Source: JAKFDK01 sp036676195 (lineage in GTDB: Bacteria > Bacillota > Sulfobacillia > Symbiobacteriales > ZC4RG38). Taken from it: a stretch of DNA of 64,000 bases. The DNA lies in assembly GCA_036676195.1 (NCBI GenBank), contig JAKFDK010000046.1, positions 1 to 64,000 of the forward strand, read 5' to 3'. Positions 15,551 to 23,159 of the stretch are shown piece by piece. The notes under the pieces were generated by a model, which was not told the origin of the DNA, ran no database searches, and saw nothing but the letters and a program-made list of their open reading frames with translations. The position numbers were made by a program, and so were the translations under genes. The number at the start of each line of letters is the position of its first letter. The stretch's first letter is position 1.

Positions 15551-15862
15551 TCAGCGGGAAACGGGGGTAGCAGCGATATGAAACGATCGCTGATAATGGT
15601 ACGAGCGGTCATCATCCTCGGTCACCCGTAAGACGCCGTCCTGCAGCCTGAGTATGGTCTTGCCATTCACGGAGGCAGTTTGCCACTGTCCGTCTGTGAC
15701 CAGATAGTCCAGGGCGTCTGCGGCCACACTGACCAGATCTTCCTCGCTGGCATGACGCGACGAAGGGGCAACCGCCAGGACCTGGTACACCCGACTGAAC
15801 AGCTCCCGCTGACTCTCGTCCCTGTGCAGCCGGTCAAACAAGCTGTCAAGGTTGATGTCCAC
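15551..15862 (-). CDS. Hypothetical protein, possible small acidic cytosolic protein
   Basis: A 103-residue acidic protein without membrane segments or signal peptide. The N-terminal half looks helical (D-S-L-F-D-R-L-H-R-D) and the C-terminal half has beta character (T-I-L-R-L-Q-D-G-V-L-R-V-T). The frame extends to 15895, but GTG 15862 follows AAGGAG at 8 nt spacing. No family recognised. Confidence 0.6.
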   Translation of the reverse strand: MDINLDSLFDRLHRDESQRELFSRVYQVLAVAPSSRHASEEDLVSVAADALDYLVTDGQWQTASVNGKTILRLQDGVLRVTEDDDRSYHYQRSFHIAATPVSR

Positions 15863-15906
15863 GGGTACCACTCCTTCCCTACTATCACCCGCCATCTGTA
15901 GTATGT

Positions 15907-16227
15907 TCAGAGCCGCACCGGGACCTCTTCCGGCTGGAGCCGACCTGAAGGTTCACGTGGATACGAGACGCTGCCGGAGCGTCCATCACGGCTATAGTGA
16001 TAAACAGGGAGCGGTCGCCGAATGGGCTGGGGCGGCGACCAGGGCACCGCTGCATGGACTGGCGCAAGGGCAGCGGGGATTTGGGCCCCGCTGGCAAAGT
16101 GAAAGCCCAGCCAAAAGGCAGAGCTGGTGCCGTCGCCAACCGGGATCGAGACTGCTTGCCAGTTCTGGTGCTCCCAGGGCGGTCGGAACCAGATAAACGT
16201 CAGGACGGACTCCCTCCTCCCCGGCAC
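15907..16227 (-). CDS. Doubtful small hypothetical protein
   Basis: A 106-residue frame upstream of the previous gene with a Trp/Pro-rich start (F-I-W-F-R-P-P-W) and a Tyr-His-Tyr-Ser-Arg-Asp segment. Several competing frames cover the same bases on both strands and none has a good start: GTG 16227 lacks an SD, although GGGAGG lies inside the frame just after it. I report it only because amino-acid composition looks more protein-like than in the rival frames. Confidence 0.35.
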   Translation of the reverse strand: MPGRRESVLTFIWFRPPWEHQNWQAVSIPVGDGTSSAFWLGFHFASGAQIPAALAPVHAAVPWSPPQPIRRPLPVYHYSRDGRSGSVSYPREPSGRLQPEEVPVRL

Positions 16228-16347
16228 CGCTACTGGGTCTAATATCCATATGGCATGTTTGCCATCAGGTATTCACACGCAGGGCTGTGCGCGACGGCTG
16301 ACGAATAGGAGGGAAGCCGTCAAACCGCTTCAGGAGATGACTGCATC
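16228..16347 (+). promoter_or_regulatory. Leader region of the alaX gene with an SD-bearing hairpin
   Basis: This gap precedes the AlaX-type gene. Bases 16293-16299 pair with 16315-16321 (7 bp), and the loop contains AGGAGG at 16307-16312, but no start codon follows at a usable distance. A second SD (AGGAG at 16331-16335) serves alaX. The first may be a relic or belong to an unseen leader peptide. No clear promoter seen. Confidence 0.3.
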
Positions 16348-17562
16348 TTGGCCACTACAAAGCTTTATCTTAAGGATGCTTACCTGTTCGATTTCACAGC
16401 CCGTGTCCTGGAATGCCGGGCTGCCGGCGACCATTACATTGCGGCACTCGACCGAACCGCCTTTTACGCCACCGCTGGCGGACAACCCCACGATGCAGGC
16501 AGTCTGGGCGGGCGACGGGTCGTGAATGTGACGGAGGACGAAGAGAGCGGCACTGTCTTGCATACAGTGGACGGCCCAGTCGAGGATGTGGTGGTGACCG
16601 GACAGATCGATCAGGTCCGGCGGTTAGACCACATGGAGCAGCACACAGGGCAGCATTTGCTGTCGCAGTGCTTTTTTCACCTGTTGGCTGCAGAAACCGT
16701 TAGCTTTCACCTGGGTACAGACATCACCACCATCGATCTGTCGATCCCGACCCTGAGCCAGGACCAGATCGACGCCGCAGAGGATTTGGCCGGCCGCCTG
16801 ATCCGCGAGGACCGGCGGGTGCAAGTGCACTGGGCACGTGATGCCGCCGATGCCCAGCGCCGTTTCCGGTTGCGTAAGCCGCCCGCGGTGGATCGCCAGG
16901 TACGCATTGTGGAGATCAATGGGTTCGACTGGTCTGCCTGCGGTGGCACACACGTGGCCCGAACCGGGCGGTTAGCCATGGTCAAAGTGAAGGCCTGCGA
17001 GAAGCACAAGAAGGGGGTCCGTGTGCACTTCCTGGCCGGTGGTCGCGCCGTGCGGGACTATCAGTTCCTGGACGCCTTGACCCGGAATATGGCGCAGAAT
17101 CTTACCCTGGGTGTGGCTGACCTTCCGCTGGCCATAGGCAGGCTGCGGGATGAGGGCCAGCGCCTGCGCCGCCAACTCAAGGAAGCCTCCGACCGCCTGC
17201 TGGAGGCAGAAGCCCAGGAATTGATCGCAGCGGCCCGGCCCGTGGGCGGCGCCCGCATCGTCAAACTCGTGTTTGGCGGGCGGCAGCTCGACGACATCAA
17301 GGCGCTGGCTGCCAAGGTGACTGCGCTGCCCAAGGCCGTGGCCCTCTTTGGGACCCGCGGCGCACTGCCTCAGTTAGTCTTCGCCCGCAGTGTTGATTTG
17401 CGACTGGATATGGGAGCCATTCTCAAGCAGGTCCTCCCCGCCATCGATGGCCGCGGTGGTGGCTCACCTACAGCCGCGCAGGGAGCCGGCAATCGGGGCG
17501 ATGGCGTCCAGACCGCCTTGGACATGGCCGCAGCAAAGGTGGCTGAAGCTCTGGGGGTGTAA
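16348..17562 (+). CDS. Alanyl-tRNA editing protein, AlaX-L type
   Basis: Hydrolyses mischarged Ser- or Gly-tRNA(Ala) in trans. The sequence matches the editing half of alanyl-tRNA synthetase. It has the H99-T-G-Q-H103 zinc motif and the second zinc motif C198-G-G-T-H202, followed by a coiled coil (about 255-290) and a C-terminal DHHA1-type domain ending in a Gly-rich segment (G-G-G-S-P-T-A-A-Q-G). The 404 residues fit the long AlaX form and exclude a full synthetase. It starts with TTG 16348, with AGGAG about 11 nt upstream. The cysteine desulfurase gene starts 2 bp after its stop. Confidence 0.9.
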   Translation: MATTKLYLKDAYLFDFTARVLECRAAGDHYIAALDRTAFYATAGGQPHDAGSLGGRRVVNVTEDEESGTVLHTVDGPVEDVVVTGQIDQVRRLDHMEQHTGQHLLSQCFFHLLAAETVSFHLGTDITTIDLSIPTLSQDQIDAAEDLAGRLIREDRRVQVHWARDAADAQRRFRLRKPPAVDRQVRIVEINGFDWSACGGTHVARTGRLAMVKVKACEKHKKGVRVHFLAGGRAVRDYQFLDALTRNMAQNLTLGVADLPLAIGRLRDEGQRLRRQLKEASDRLLEAEAQELIAAARPVGGARIVKLVFGGRQLDDIKALAAKVTALPKAVALFGTRGALPQLVFARSVDLRLDMGAILKQVLPAIDGRGGGSPTAAQGAGNRGDGVQTALDMAAAKVAEALGV

Positions 17563-17564
17563 CC

Positions 17565-18728
17565 TTGCGACTTCCGGTGTATCTGGATTATAACGCGACC
17601 ACCCCGATTGACCCGGCCGTTACGGCGGAAATACTGCCATTTCTGACCGCTCACTTTGGCAATGCATCGAGCAGCCACAGCTATGGACAGGGTGCCGCGG
17701 CCGGCATGGCCCTGGGCCGCCGTCGCCTGGCAGCATTACTTGGCTGCCAGCCGGAACAACTGGTTTATACCGCCGGCGGCAGCGAATCGGATAATCTGGC
17801 CCTGAAAGGTATCGTTTTTGCCGCCGTCGCCGCCGGCCGGGGACCCGGGCACGTGATCACCACCCAGGTGGAACACCCGGCGGTGCTGGCGGCCTGCCGC
17901 TGGCTGGAGTCTCTGGGTTGTGCCGTCACCTATTTACCCGTGGACGGGTTTGGGCTGGTGGACCCGGACGCCGTCCGGGCCGCCCTCCGCCCTGACACCG
18001 TGTTGGTCAGTGTCATGCATGCCAACAACGAAACCGGGGCCCTGCAACCGGTAGCTGCCATCGGCCGCCTGTGCCGCGAGGCCGGAGTCCTCTGCCATTG
18101 CGATGCCGCCCAATCGGTGGGGAAGACCCACGTCCATGTAGACAGTTTGCAGGTGGACTTGCTCACAGTGGTCGGGCACAAGATGTATGCGCCAAAAGGC
18201 GTGGGGGCCTTGTACGTGCGCCCGGGCGTCCATCTTCTACCCCTGGTCCACGGTGGTGGACAGGAACACGGCTTGCGGGCGGGAACAGAGAATATTCCCT
18301 ACATGGCCGGGCTCGGCAAGGCGGCAGAGTTATGCCAGGATGCCCTGGCTGCAGGGGAAGAAGCCAGGCTGGCCGGGCTGCGCGATCGCCTGCACCTTGC
18401 ACTGGACGCGGCCATCCCCGGCCTTGTGCTGAACGGACCGTCCGGGCCGGGCCGCTTACCCAACACCCTGAATGTCTCCTTTCCCGGGGTATTCGGCGCC
18501 GACCTGCTGGCCGCCACGCCCGAGGTGGCGGCCAGCACTGGTGCCGCCTGCCATGCCGGAGACGTCCGGCCGTCGGCCACCTTGCTGGCGATGGGGATCA
18601 CCGCGGCCCGGGCCGCCGGAGCAGCGCGCCTTTCCCTTGGTCGCTGGTCAAACGAGGCGGAAATCGATCTGGCGGCCGATCTGCTGGCCCGTCGCTGGGC
18701 GACACTCCGCCGCACAGGCCAGGCTTAG
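17565..18728 (+). CDS. Cysteine desulfurase, NifS/IscS family
   Basis: PLP enzyme turning cysteine into alanine and enzyme-bound persulfide for Fe-S clusters or thio-modified tRNA. Visible motifs are the start V-Y-L-D-Y-N-A-T-T-P, the H-P-A-V region near 104, D180-A-A-Q-S, the PLP lysine K206 in G-H-K-M-Y-A-P, and the catalytic cysteine C329 in S-T-G-A-A-C-H-A-G-D. The C329 loop resembles group I NifS/IscS rather than SufS. It begins with TTG 17565, 2 bp after alaX, and forms a two-gene operon ending at a hairpin. No iscU or thiI is nearby, so the sulfur acceptor is unknown. Confidence 0.9.
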   Translation: MRLPVYLDYNATTPIDPAVTAEILPFLTAHFGNASSSHSYGQGAAAGMALGRRRLAALLGCQPEQLVYTAGGSESDNLALKGIVFAAVAAGRGPGHVITTQVEHPAVLAACRWLESLGCAVTYLPVDGFGLVDPDAVRAALRPDTVLVSVMHANNETGALQPVAAIGRLCREAGVLCHCDAAQSVGKTHVHVDSLQVDLLTVVGHKMYAPKGVGALYVRPGVHLLPLVHGGGQEHGLRAGTENIPYMAGLGKAAELCQDALAAGEEARLAGLRDRLHLALDAAIPGLVLNGPSGPGRLPNTLNVSFPGVFGADLLAATPEVAASTGAACHAGDVRPSATLLAMGITAARAAGAARLSLGRWSNEAEIDLAADLLARRWATLRRTGQA

Positions 18729-18757
18729 GCCGGATTGGCAATCGCTTGATCACGAAG

Positions 18758-18790
18758 TAGCCCGGCAGCCTGTGAACGGCCGCCGGGCTA
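18758..18790. terminator. Hairpin between convergent cysteine desulfurase and antiporter genes
   Basis: A 13-bp stem (18758-18770 with 18778-18790, one G-T) with a 7-nt loop lies between the two convergent stops. A weak T-containing stretch follows on the plus strand. It is probably a bidirectional terminator. Confidence 0.65.
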
Positions 18791-18806
18791 TGCTTGTGGT
18801 GTAAGA

Positions 18807-20015
18807 TCAGTGTGCTTGTACCGACTCCCGCCGGAACGCCCACCGCAACAGAATCGGGGTGACCAGGGTGGTGGCTAGCGTCATAACGATCATCACCGAG
18901 TAGACTGCCTGATCGATGACTCCCTTCGACAGGCCAAACCCGGCAACAATCAGCGCAACCTCACCCCGAGAAATCATGCCAATCCCAACCTTCAGCGACT
19001 CCGGCCACGAGAACCGGGTGAGCCGTACACCCAGGCCTGAGCCGACAATCTTGGTCAGGATGGCCGCCACCGTAATGAGGACCGTAAAGGCGACCCCACT
19101 CACCTGCAGGGCTTCCAACAGGTTTCCTTCCAAACCGATTGAGATAAAGAAGATCGGAACAAAGAAGCCGTAGGCAATGATCTTGAGTCGATGCTCGACC
19201 ATATGCTTCAAGTCATGGTGCTGGGCAATCAAGACGCCCAGGGCATAAGAACCCGTGATGGCAGCCACTTTCCCCAGCGCTTCGGCCGCCACAGCAAACA
19301 GGAGCGCTAGTACCAGCGCAAAGGCAAAGGGCACTTCCTCGCCCGGCCAGGTGTCAGCCGCACGCAACAGCCATGGGACCACCAGCCGGCCAACCACCAC
19401 CGCTACAACAAAGAAAGCGACCATCTTGAACAGAACAAGCCACACCGATTCCTCGGCGGCTCCCCCACCCTGGGCCGCGTGCAGGGCTACCACCACCGAT
19501 AGCACGATGATGCCCATCACGTCGTCAATTACAGCCGCCCCCAGGATCGTGGTACCTTCGCGTGACCGCAGTTTTCCCAATTCCAGTAATGTCTGAGCGC
19601 TGATACTGACCGAGGTAGCCGTCAGGATTGTACCGATGAAGACACTCTCGAAAACCCCATAACCAAAGGCCAACGAAATACCGGTACCAGCCACCAGAGG
19701 CAGGACCACGCCTCCGGTGGCTCCCACGGCGGCCGCCACTCCCACCTTGCGCATCTCGCCCAGGTCGGTTTCCAGGCCAGCCATGAACATTAGAAATACG
19801 ACACCCAGTTCGGCGAGATCTTTCACAATCGTATGTATATGCTCCGGAGTGGGGAACCAGTGTAGCAAATCGATCAGGGTGGGTCCCAGAAGCAGCCCAG
19901 CCAGCAATTCGCCAAAAACCGCCGGCTGCCCGAACTTTTTACTGGCCGCACCTGCAGCTTTGGAGACAGCAATTACCACCGCCAGAGCCAAGGCAGCCTG
20001 TAGAAACGGGCTCAC
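18807..20015 (-). CDS. Cation/proton antiporter, CPA2 family
   Basis: Inner-membrane Na+ or K+/H+ exchanger of the KefB/NapA type. It is 402 residues with about 12-13 membrane segments. The ion-binding A-A-V-I-D-D-V motif lies near 165-171, with the typical discontinuous-helix region A-T-S-V-S-I-S-A-Q-T before it. No C-terminal TrkA/RCK domain is present. The frame opens at 20033, but GTG 20015 follows GGGAGGTAGG at 6 nt and is preferred. It appears monocistronic between two terminators. Confidence 0.88.
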   Translation of the reverse strand: MSPFLQAALALAVVIAVSKAAGAASKKFGQPAVFGELLAGLLLGPTLIDLLHWFPTPEHIHTIVKDLAELGVVFLMFMAGLETDLGEMRKVGVAAAVGATGGVVLPLVAGTGISLAFGYGVFESVFIGTILTATSVSISAQTLLELGKLRSREGTTILGAAVIDDVMGIIVLSVVVALHAAQGGGAAEESVWLVLFKMVAFFVVAVVVGRLVVPWLLRAADTWPGEEVPFAFALVLALLFAVAAEALGKVAAITGSYALGVLIAQHHDLKHMVEHRLKIIAYGFFVPIFFISIGLEGNLLEALQVSGVAFTVLITVAAILTKIVGSGLGVRLTRFSWPESLKVGIGMISRGEVALIVAGFGLSKGVIDQAVYSVMIVMTLATTLVTPILLRWAFRRESVQAH

Positions 20016-20111
20016 GACTAACCTACCTCCCACTCAGGTTTACATGAATCCTGATCGCTCGGGTCTGCGACAGCGAGCGCCCGCGGACTGGCGCCACTGC
20101 CGCACAAACCA

Positions 20112-20157
20112 GAAAAACAGGCGCCGACCGCTCCCTGACGGTTCCCGGCGGCGCCTG
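20112..20157 (-). terminator. Intrinsic terminator of the nuo operon
   Basis: On the minus strand a 9-bp stem (20149-20157 with 20118-20126), extended by an inner 4-bp stem, is followed by TTTTTC. It lies about 15 bp past the nuoN stop and ends the complex I transcript. Confidence 0.85.
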
Positions 20158-20170
20158 CTCTGCTCACTGA

Positions 20171-21649
20171 CTAGCGACTGAAGAAACCGATAGCTGTGCT
20201 GGCGTAGCCGATGAACGGGCCGGAGCCGAGTCCTACCAGCAGAACCGCCAGCACCGACAGAGCCACCACCACGCCGTTGCTTCCGGTGACCATCGCCGGG
20301 CGATTGGTCTTTTCGAAGAACATGTTGCGCACAATTGCGTAGTAGTATCCCACGCTGATGGCGCTGTTAATGGCCATCAGAATGGCCAACCACGTGTATT
20401 CGGTCTGGATAGCGGCCTGGAACAGATAGAACTTCCCGAAGAAGCCCACTGTCGGCGGAATGCCAATCAGGGAGATGAAGAGAAACACCATCGACCAGGC
20501 TAACACCGGCGCCCGTTCCGCCAAACCCTTGAAATCGGACAGATCCGTACCGTCGCCCTGATTCTCCAGCGCTACGATGGCGGCCCAGATTCCCAGGTTG
20601 GTCAGAGCGTAGCCGAGGATGTAGTACAGTACTGAACCGCCGCCGGCGACGCCAGCCGCCACACCGACCAGAATGTACCCAGCATGGGAGATCGACGAGT
20701 AAGCCATCATACGCTTCACGTTACTCTGCCACAGGGCGGTCAGGTTCCCGATAAACATGGACGCCGCCGCCAGAATGGCCCAAAGCACACTGGCCTTACT
20801 GGCCAGGACCGGCGTCGCCAGCCCGATCAGGAAGATCCGCAGAATGGCCGCAAAGGCTGCTGCCTTGGGACCGACGGAGAAGAACCCGGTAACCGGAGTC
20901 GGTGCCCCTTCATAGGCATCGGGCGCCCACTGGTGGAACGGCGCTGCGGCCACCTTGAAGGCAAACCCCCCTACCATAAACACCACCGCCACCACCAGCA
21001 GCGGCAACTGCTCAGCCTTGACTGCCGTCAGTTGAGCAAACATGTCTGGCAGATAGGTGGCACCCGTAGCCCCATAGAGCAGGGAGATGCCAAAGAGCAG
21101 CACGGCCGAAGCCAGTGAACCGTTCAGGAAGTACTTGAGGGCTGCCTCGTTAGACTTTGGATCTTTACGCAGCAAGCCCGCCAGAACGTATGAGCACTGG
21201 CTGCTGAGTTCAAGACCCATGTAGATCAGCACCAGGTCGCGGGACCCGGCCATAAAGATCAACCCGAGCGTCGCAAACATCAGCAATTCATAGTACTCAA
21301 CTTGAATCTTCGGAATCCGGTCCCCTGCCCAGTTGGTGGAGAGCAGGACGATGCCTGCAGCCACCACCAGGAAGGTTGCCTTCATGAAATGGGTGAACGG
21401 ATCGGCCGCCACCATCCGGCCAAAGTAGTCCCCGTTGGGGATGGCGCCGGTAAAAGCGGGCCACGTGGCAGCCAACGACACGATAATGCCCAGCAAGCTT
21501 ACCCACGCCAGGTTCCGCTTTTCACTGGTATACAGGTCAGCCACCAGCACGATCAACGTAAACGCCACTAGCACGATCTCCGGCAGGATCAGCAGGAAAT
21601 TCGGCTTGACCGCGTTCAGTAAAGGGACTAAGTCGACTGTTCCAGGCAT
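20171..21649 (-). CDS. nuoN: NADH-quinone oxidoreductase subunit N
   Basis: Antiporter-like proton-pumping subunit of complex I. It has 492 residues and about 14 membrane helices, including the Lys-bearing discontinuous helix region (K-R-M-M-A-Y-S-S-I-S-H-A-G-Y) and F-K-V-A-A-A-P-F-H-Q-W-A-P-D-A-Y-E-G-A-P, which marks NuoN against NuoM/L. It is the last gene of the operon, 25 bp downstream of nuoM, and is followed by the terminator. Confidence 0.95.
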   Translation of the reverse strand: MPGTVDLVPLLNAVKPNFLLILPEIVLVAFTLIVLVADLYTSEKRNLAWVSLLGIIVSLAATWPAFTGAIPNGDYFGRMVAADPFTHFMKATFLVVAAGIVLLSTNWAGDRIPKIQVEYYELLMFATLGLIFMAGSRDLVLIYMGLELSSQCSYVLAGLLRKDPKSNEAALKYFLNGSLASAVLLFGISLLYGATGATYLPDMFAQLTAVKAEQLPLLVVAVVFMVGGFAFKVAAAPFHQWAPDAYEGAPTPVTGFFSVGPKAAAFAAILRIFLIGLATPVLASKASVLWAILAAASMFIGNLTALWQSNVKRMMAYSSISHAGYILVGVAAGVAGGGSVLYYILGYALTNLGIWAAIVALENQGDGTDLSDFKGLAERAPVLAWSMVFLFISLIGIPPTVGFFGKFYLFQAAIQTEYTWLAILMAINSAISVGYYYAIVRNMFFEKTNRPAMVTGSNGVVVALSVLAVLLVGLGSGPFIGYASTAIGFFSR

Positions 21650-21674
21650 GAACTCGTTGCCCCTCTCAGGCCCC

Positions 21675-23150
21675 TTACACCTTCAACAGCGCAGACAGAG
21701 CCTGAATGGCCGGATCCAGCGCCTGGAAGATTGGGGTCGGGTAGATGCCAAACAGGACGATCAGCACGGCCAGAGGAGCGAAGATAATCCGCTCTTTTAC
21801 AGTGAGGTCATGCATGCCCTGGTACTCCGGACGAGCCTGGCCCATGAGGACCTGCCGCATCATGATGACATGGAAAGCAGCGATGATTACCATACCAAGG
21901 CCGGCAATCAGCACCCAAAGCTGCCACACGGCGTAGGAGCCCGCCAGGGTATAGAACTCGGCGATGAAGCCGGCCAGACCCGGCAGACCCAGGTTGGCAA
22001 AGGCGGTGAAGGCAGCTACAAAGGAGATCGCCGGTACAGTCAGGAACATGCCGCTCAGCTTGGCAAGCTCACGGGTGTGGGTCCGCTCATAGTACATACC
22101 GACGACAAAGAAGAAGAGGGGCGAAATCAGACCGTGGGCAATGGTTTCAAAGTAGGCACCGGCCAGAGCTTCGGGGGTGCCGGCGCTCAGACCCAGCAGG
22201 AAGAAGCCCATGTGCGCCACGGAGCTGTAAGCAACCATCTTCTTGAAGTCCTTTTGAGCCATGGCAGCAAAGGCACCATACACGATGCCGATCAGGCCAA
22301 TCACACCGATCAGCACGTAGTACTCCTTGGCCACCTGGGGCAGCATCCAGTGGCTGATGCGCACCATGGCATAGGTACCCATCTTCAGCAGGATGCCGGC
22401 CAGCAGCATGGAGACCGGCGTGGGCGCCTCAACGTGGGCGTCGGGCAACCAGGTGTGGAACGGCCACGCCGGCACCTTGACGGCGAAACCAAACACCAGG
22501 GCGAAGAAGGCGAAGATAGTCAGGCCGTTGACGGGCAGCTTCTGGGTCATTTCGCCCAGCCGGATGATGTCAAAGGTCCGCTCGCCGACGTTAAGGTACA
22601 GGGCGATGGCACCGACCAGCATGATAACGGAAGCAATCAAGGTGTACAAAAAGAACTTGATGGCTGCGTACTCACGCCGCGGGCCGCCCCAGATACCGAT
22701 CAGGAAGTACATGGGCAGCAGCACGATTTCCCAGAACACATAGAAGAGGACAAAGTCCAGGCTGGCAAACACGCCGTTGGTACCAGTCATCAGGATCAAC
22801 AGCAGAATGAAATAGTCCTTCACACGGGTGTTGATATAGCCGAAGCTGGCGATCACGGCCAGGGGGAACAGGAAACAGGAGAGGACAATCATGGTGAAGC
22901 CCCAGCCGTCCGCACCCATGTGGTAGTTAATACCCAAACCGGTGATCCAGGGCAGGTTGACTTCGAAGTTCTTGATTCCCAGCGCTGCATCAAACTGAGG
23001 AATAGCCAGCAGGGAGAGTATGAAGGGGATCCCGGTACCCGCCAGGGCAAGTCCCTTGATGGTTCCCTCCTGGTTGCGCGGCACAAATAGCATGAGCGCC
23101 GCAGTCAGAAGTGGCACGAAGACAACTAGGCTCAAAAATAAGTCGTTCAT
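21675..23150 (-). CDS. nuoM: NADH-quinone oxidoreductase subunit M
   Basis: Antiporter-like membrane subunit of complex I, 491 residues, about 14 helices. Visible signatures are the conserved Glu region (F-W-E-I-V-L-L-P-M-Y-F-L-I-G), K-V-P-A-W-P-F-H-T-W-L-P-D-A-H-V-E-A-P-T and K-K-M-V-A-Y-S-S-V-A-H-M-G. The start ATG 23150 has a GGAGG about 13 nt upstream, longer than usual. It lies between nuoL and nuoN in the normal order. Confidence 0.96.
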   Translation of the reverse strand: MNDLFLSLVVFVPLLTAALMLFVPRNQEGTIKGLALAGTGIPFILSLLAIPQFDAALGIKNFEVNLPWITGLGINYHMGADGWGFTMIVLSCFLFPLAVIASFGYINTRVKDYFILLLILMTGTNGVFASLDFVLFYVFWEIVLLPMYFLIGIWGGPRREYAAIKFFLYTLIASVIMLVGAIALYLNVGERTFDIIRLGEMTQKLPVNGLTIFAFFALVFGFAVKVPAWPFHTWLPDAHVEAPTPVSMLLAGILLKMGTYAMVRISHWMLPQVAKEYYVLIGVIGLIGIVYGAFAAMAQKDFKKMVAYSSVAHMGFFLLGLSAGTPEALAGAYFETIAHGLISPLFFFVVGMYYERTHTRELAKLSGMFLTVPAISFVAAFTAFANLGLPGLAGFIAEFYTLAGSYAVWQLWVLIAGLGMVIIAAFHVIMMRQVLMGQARPEYQGMHDLTVKERIIFAPLAVLIVLFGIYPTPIFQALDPAIQALSALLKV

Positions 23151-23159
23151 GGCCGCAGG

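Noticed and set aside
15852..16242. Several competing frames on both strands in this gap
   Set aside because: None has an SD at a proper distance; only the minus-strand 15907-16227 frame was kept, with low confidence.
21435..23090. 551-residue plus-strand frame opposite nuoM
   Set aside because: Gln/His/Gly-rich product typical of antisense to membrane-protein genes; the other strand is certain nuoM.
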